Origin: Histoplasma ohiense
Lineage: Eukaryota > Ascomycota > Eurotiomycetes > Onygenales > Ajellomycetaceae
Direction of reading: 5' to 3'
DNA length: 64,000 nt
Assembly (NCBI GenBank): GCA_017607445.1
Contig: JAEVHH010000001.1
Coordinates: 806,001-870,000 of the forward strand
Of this stretch, positions 59,208 through 64,000 are shown one piece after another. The first letter of the stretch is position 1. Each line of letters starts with the position of its first letter. The translations under genes and the position numbers were made by a program. The notes under the pieces were generated by a model. It was not told the DNA's origin. It saw nothing but the letters and a program-made list of their open reading frames with translations, and made no database searches.

Positions 59208-59675
59208 GATTGCAAGTCAGTCGGATTTGTTCGACCAAACCGCAATCCGCTTCTACTCTGGTCGAAACCCTCAAAGGGACATATGTCAGATCAAATTTGG
59301 ATAGATAGAGCTATCAAGATCGACAGGGAAAAGAGTAAGGTCGAAAATAATATATGAAAAACTCAATAACACCTGACTTAGCTTGGTGGCTATTCATTCA
59401 GTGGGGATTAACACACAGGGAAAATGAAAGCAAATCTTTGACAGAAAGAGAGAAATGGAAATAAACACAACGCAATCTGAAGGGTTTATATCAAGTTAGC
59501 TTCGTTGCATGCAGATATCATGATCAAAGAAAGCTAGTGGCAAATTCAGTGTCTTGCGCTCTGAATGAAAGCATTCATGGAACCATACATCATCAAACGG
59601 GAATCTACCACTTGCTTCATCTGGGGAGAGGGGCCAAGAAAAAGTACATCTCAGGCAAAAAGCGACAAGCCGCTC
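59208..59675. other. Intergenic upstream of the BTB gene
   Basis: 468 bp between two minus-strand genes; expected to hold the BTB promoter and the oxygenase 3' UTR. Nothing else seen. Confidence 0.4.
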
Positions 59676-61613
59676 CTAGAAATCCAACCCCTTTCCTTCT
59701 CTCAGTGCCGAAACATGAGTCCCGTGAAACCCATACCCGATGGGCCCCGCAACCTCCGCCCTGCCAACCTCCGTCATATTCTTCGCATTTAGGACAAGCA
59801 AATACGACCTCCCCTTGAACCCATCTAACACTACGGAGAGTAGCACCCCGTCATCCTCATCAAACGGCTCAGACTCCCCTTCATTTTCCACTACCTCAAT
59901 CGCTTCCCCATCGCCATCCGCCCCACTCTCACTTTCACTCCCTCTTGGACTCTTCTGAGTCGGCATTCTTCTCCTCGGCACGAAAATAGGCTCGCCGGCA
60001 TTCTGCCCCCATTCATTCCAATGTATGGATTGCCTGGTTTCCGTGTCGAACTTGACAAGCCCATCGACAAAGCTCGATTTACCCGAGGACGTGACGCCGT
60101 AGACATAGCGGTGGCGGCGCGTGACATAATTCGGGTTTAGAGTGGGGAGTTCAGGTGTATCCAAAGCGTCGGCTTTGAAGTCTAGGGTGGCAAGCCGGGG
60201 CTTCGTTCGTTTTCTTGAAGACGATGTTGACGTTGAGGAGGATGTTGACGGGACTGGGAGTGACGGCAGGCGGAACCGCTTGTATAAGCCACGGCTAGCA
60301 TCGTTTGTCCCTGCTGCGTACTTGGAGGCGTCAGGGGAGGTGGAGATGATGTTCGAGAGGTAGAAGCGCTTGAGGACGTCAAGATTGTTGTAGGCAGTTA
60401 AATCCGCGACGATATCCATGCTCCCACTGTCATAGAGCGTGGGCTCTTCGTACGCGTTGATCGTATGGAAGCAGAAGAATGGGTCGCTTTTGTAGGTAGC
60501 AACGAGCCCCTTGCCTCCCTGATCGGCGGGTCGGCGGTCAATGACATACCAGGTGGTTTTCTTAGACGGGTCATAGTCGGCCATTGCATCGATAATGTTC
60601 TTGTGCCAAAGAATTGCCAGGCCACCCGCAACGTAGAAAGAGTTCCATACACAGAGGACGACATAGTGTTTCGTGAGGAAGAAAGAATGTATGTATGCGG
60701 CGCGGGCATTGGTGAGGGTTGCGAGTATGGAAGTTCTGCCCGTTGCGGCTGAGACGTGGAAGACGTGGTAGATTGGACACTTGCCAAGTTGGAGGTTGAA
60801 ATTGTAGACATCGCCAGTGACCGGGTCAGATTTGGCGTGAGCGGCGGATAAAGGCCCCTTCAAGTCTGGGTGAAGGACTTGCTGTGAGACTACGCCGATG
60901 GGTTCCAGAGTCTCAGGGTTTAGGGTTTGAAAGGCAGCGGCATCTGTTTTATTGGCTAATGTGTGTATACCAGACGCATGTCCAGTGGTCTTTTGTGTGG
61001 CTGTGCTGCTGAGACCAGGGAAATTGACCGAGAGCGTAATGGACATAGATCGCTGGTCTGCTCCGGTCCTTGCTGGAGCAGGCCGGAATAGCGACATAAC
61101 TTTCTGAAAATAGCTCGTACAGGGTTCATATCGAGCACCGAATGACATGTCTTTGCCTTTGCCGGTCTTCCTGATCCTCTCGATCAATCCGTCACAGCAG
61201 CTTCTCGAATTATAGAAGACGCGGACTGAAGGATGGATTTCATCTGGCGGCAGGATTTGGAATCTATGAACCACTGACAGCCCATCGAACCAATGGGCTA
61301 TTTTAAAGATTTCTTTTTTGTCCGTCTCTATTTCACTGCGACCTGTGCCGGTGCGGTATAGGACTCCCGCAGCCCATGCAGGTATGTCACCGGTGACCTT
61401 GAGCTCGACCGGAATTCTCTCTTCATAGGTAGAATTGAACTACGTTCAGTTAGTGATGGAGATAGATATTAATTTGCACAAGCACCGGCTGAAGAATAAT
61501 GAATGGTTCATGGGATGAAGGGTTGGGGGTAAAATGCTAACGCCCTGATGGTTTGGCCAGTCATTGAATGACCTGACTGAAGTATCCACGGCATCCATGG
61601 TATGAGTGGTCAT
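59676..61613 (-). CDS. Carotenoid cleavage oxygenase (RPE65/CCD family)
   Basis: Model complement(join(59676..61439,61542..61613)), 611 aa, one intron (GTTAGC...CGTAG, phase 0). The family consists of seven-bladed beta-propeller, non-haem iron enzymes that cleave double bonds in carotenoids, apocarotenoids or stilbenes. The four iron-binding His are in place: SAAHAKSD (about H225), IHSFFLT (H275), FFCFHTINAYEE (H349) and GYGFHGTHV (H596). Other blocks: ERIPVELKVTGDIPAWAAGVLYRTG, HWFDGLSVVHRF, TLNPETLEP, TWYVIDRR. Exon 1 gives NDWPNHQG, normal for fungal CCDs. Size is close to the torulene-cleaving Neurospora CAO-2 type, but substrate cannot be assigned. No carotenoid synthesis or opsin gene is nearby. 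An acidic Ser/Glu insert is seen at about 540-570. Confidence 0.9.
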
Positions 61614-63082
61614 CTGAGCGAGGTGCTCCTAGAATAAGCTGCTGACTGTCTCACAGAAAATATCATAACATTCGTGCCTCAAACGATTGAAAAATATAGT
61701 TGACGACTTTAGCGAGTTACATGTAGAATTCCAGGTTCATATGAACAATATGAATCGACAAAACTGATGTCTCTTAACATAAAAGACGCCAAAGAAGTGA
61801 TTGGCAAGAAGACAACCCAGCAATTATTATTCATGAGAAAATAGTCGTTAGAGAGCCATCACAGCAATCTTGGAGGTTGATATTCGACCACCCCAATGTT
61901 CTAAGTGGCCCGAGCAACTTTCTGGGTTGGCAGCGAAAGCCAAGCGGAGGAATCAGACGGAACAAGTCCAATGAGCCCAGTGAGATCCGCCCGTACTCTG
62001 TCGACAAACAAAAGATCTAAGAAGAAAAAAAGACCCTGGCGGCCATGTGGTTGACATCTGACCAGAATATGGAGTACAGGCCGCCCAGATGCGACACTAG
62101 GGACCAGTTGATATCCAGTTGATATCCAGTTGATATCCAGTCGATGTCCAGTCGATGTCCAGTCGATGTCCAGTCGATGCCGAGCAACCCCACCCACCAG
62201 GTCATCAAGGTGGCATCCAAGAGCGTTGAAGAAACGGTCTTCGGCAAGGAGCGCATCTCATTAGCTTAAAAGTTCATGATCTTCATCATTAGTTAGACTT
62301 TTCGGTTCATCGCTCGTGAGTCGTTCGGCAAAGGGCTTGGCAGTTTCGGAAGGTCGACCATGAAAATAGCAAAGTTTGGCGAGTTCGAGGCCGAAGCGTT
62401 CATGGAGCCGGCGGCCTGCCTCGATTTGACAAGCAGGATGAAGATCTTTTGATGTCGCCTGCGTGGGCCAGTGGCAGACGAGGGTGGCTGGTGGGCCATC
62501 AAGGACAGCTTCCAGGCCCTGGTATCTAGCTTGACGGTAGGGTCCTGCGAATCGAAGAGGCCATTTTCAAGATTGTTTGAGTTGATTGTTTGAGTTGATT
62601 GAATGCGGAGCTGAATAGCCGAGCGAACTGAAACGTTGGCGTTTTTTTTGGCTCTGGAGCAGAACAATCCTTCGGATGCCCAGAAGACCCTTTCGTGCGT
62701 CAACAGAACAGGATATTTTATATATTTTTGATGTTGCTCCGTTGGAGGAAGATGCAGCTTCAGAAAGCCAATGATCCACTGAGAAAGATCTCGTGTGCAG
62801 GAATACGAAAATTATAGGATGGGTGTTTTTTCAATGCTCCCAAGCATCGCTGGTGCCTTCGCAGCAGCCGTGCTAGCCCACTCGCAATACAACCCTCGTA
62901 TATTATCCCTGCTGTTGCAACCATGATGCAATCGGCAGACAGTCAATCCGAAATGAAGACAATCCAACCACGAACGTCAGCAAGCTACAGCGAACACTTT
63001 GAATCCGCCAAACCAAAAAAATTAAAAATAAAAATAAAAATAAAGAATAAAAGAAAAAGAAAAAGAAAACCCCTACAGAGAA
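61614..63082. other. Intergenic with tandem repeat
   Basis: 1.5 kb between divergent oxygenase and acetyltransferase genes. Contains the 11-bp tandem array at 62104-62180 and an A-rich leader (63017-63072) just before the acetyltransferase. No gene is supported; an open minus frame at 62293-62703 resembles nothing known to me. Confidence 0.5.
62104..62180. repeat. 11-bp tandem repeat, 7 copies
   Basis: Unit ccagt(t/c)gat(a/g)t repeated seven times. The first three copies read ttgatat and the last four tcgatgt or tcgatgc, so the array falls into two sub-blocks that differ by two transitions at a CpG-containing core. Confidence 0.95.
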
Positions 63083-64000
63083 ATGCACATCCGCCCACTC
63101 GAAGCAGCAGACATCCCGGAGGTCGCCTCCATCCTGGCCGATGCTCTGTGGGATGATGAACTCTGGGCGTGGCTTGCTCCGAACCGGCTGAAATACTATT
63201 CCGAATACCGGGCTGGCTTCTTGATGCGAACCAAGGTACGGTTCTCGACCCCCGGATGGGTCCTCCATGTTGCTGTTACAGATTCTGAAGATGAGGTCGG
63301 GAGAGAGCATCGTCGGGAGCATGGCCAAGGGTGTGAGCCAGGGGGGAAATTCGTTGGCTACTGTGCCTGGGAGCGCGTGGGCGACTCTCCACAGGCCAGG
63401 AAGTGGAGGGAGGACAAAGAAACCATCGGATGGTGTGCGTGAATATCCTTTCCGAAGCATACATATACGCAACTCACTCCGTTTGACCAAGGAATAATAA
63501 CTTCCTAATCACCCAAAATGCACAGGGCTAGAGAGACAGCTGCTAAACCTACAACTGCGATACGCCGATATGTTCATCCAAAACAACGCCATCGATAGTT
63601 CCAGGTTACGAACTTACACCTCAGCAACGGCCGGTAACTTCCCATCAGACATTTTTCCAGAGCTCTGGTACGTCGGCATGCTCGCAATTCACCCCAGATA
63701 TCAGCGGATGGGAATTGGCAAAATGCTGCTGCAGTGGGGAATAGAGCAGGGGATGGCGGAGAATGTACCCGTGGGATTGGAGCCCAGTCTCAAGGGGGCC
63801 GGACTATATAAGAAACTTGGATTCCGGGACCTGGGAACTGTGGAGCTAATGGGAAAGGAATGGGTGGCCATGATGCTCTGGGAGCCTCCAGGCCTGAATG
63901 CTGAGGAGAGTTGGTTTGAACGGGCAACGGAAGCGGAGCGGAAGAAGGAAGAGGAGAAAATGATGCTCAAGGGGGCGGAACAACCCATACTGAAAACATA
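63083..64000 (+). CDS. GNAT-family N-acetyltransferase, 3'-truncated by window end
   Basis: Partial model join(63083..63434,63526..64000), at least 275 codons, one intron (GTGCGT...CACAG, phase 1). The start MHIRPLEAADIPEVASILADAL is the typical GNAT beta1-alpha1 region. Exon 2 has WYVGMLAIHPRYQRMGIGKMLLQWGIEQ, which contains the acetyl-CoA pyrophosphate-binding pattern R-x-x-G-x-G/A-K, then LKGAGLYKKLGFRDLG, the beta6-beta7 signature. The tail is charged (EAERKKEEEK). The frame is still open at the last base. Acceptor substrate unknown. Confidence 0.88.

Noticed and set aside
62104..62180. CRISPR-like array
   Set aside because: Units are contiguous 11-mers with no spacers, in a eukaryotic intergenic region.
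62293..62703. Possible transposase remnant on the minus strand
   Set aside because: A vague resemblance to the C-terminal region of hAT transposases did not hold up residue by residue.
1..64000. tRNA, rRNA or snoRNA genes
   Set aside because: None was recognised by eye; this is not a substitute for a covariance-model scan.

Overview
The window is nuclear DNA of a filamentous ascomycete. Genes carry several short introns (mostly 47-110 nt, GT...AG). Recognisable families are typical of Eurotiomycetes: a LAMMER kinase, Zn(II)2Cys6 and DUF2293 proteins, a sideroflexin and a Sec65-type SRP19. A normal, CpG-containing gene landscape is broken by one CpG-poor, AT-rich tract packed with Ty3/gypsy elements. 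This two-compartment pattern would fit Onygenales (Blastomyces/Histoplasma-like), but that placement is inference.

Layout. 0.1-15 kb: sphinganine C4-hydroxylase (Sur2 type, -), translationally controlled tumour protein (+), a large Zn2Cys6 transcription factor (-), SRP subunit Sec65 (-) and a sideroflexin (+). 15-19.7 kb: gene-poor, holding a decayed calcineurin-like phosphoesterase pseudogene (-). 19.7-36 kb: LAMMER kinase (+), a small secreted double-psi beta-barrel protein (-), TFIID subunit TAF4 (-) divergent from the mRNA 3'-end endonuclease Ysh1 (+), and a PHD-finger protein (-). 36-40 kb: gene-free with microsatellites. 57-64 kb: BTB/POZ protein (-), carotenoid oxygenase (-) and a GNAT acetyltransferase cut by the window end (+).

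The centre of interest is 40,041-57,574. A DUF2293 gene is split at a TA dinucleotide by a 16.5-kb composite. The outer unit (40,389-56,911) is a Tc1/mariner-like DNA transposon with long terminal inverted repeats, a TA target duplication and a DD34E-type transposase on the minus strand. It carries a second, convergent plus-strand gene. Each gene starts at the inner edge of one TIR. Element A (42,093-49,235; 271-bp LTRs; duplication GCAGA) sits in the second gene. Element B (50,105-56,295; 597-bp LTRs; duplication TATTC; chromodomain) sits in the transposase gene. Removing A, B and the DNA transposon at their target duplications restores uninterrupted host reading: 311 codons, in frame.

Inside element A, antisense to its pol, lies an extra intron-containing gene-like region. 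All element genes are riddled with stops that are overwhelmingly TGA at Trp positions, and CpG is nearly absent while CpA stays common. This looks like a homology-directed C-to-T process acting on CpG and CpC rather than classical CpA-type RIP. The TIR ends and the split host gene are spared. The right TIR also opens a reading frame that fuses 36 codons, with a hydrophobic stretch, in frame to the intact DUF2293 half.

All gene models were built by hand from frames, splice signals and remembered family signatures; no search was run.
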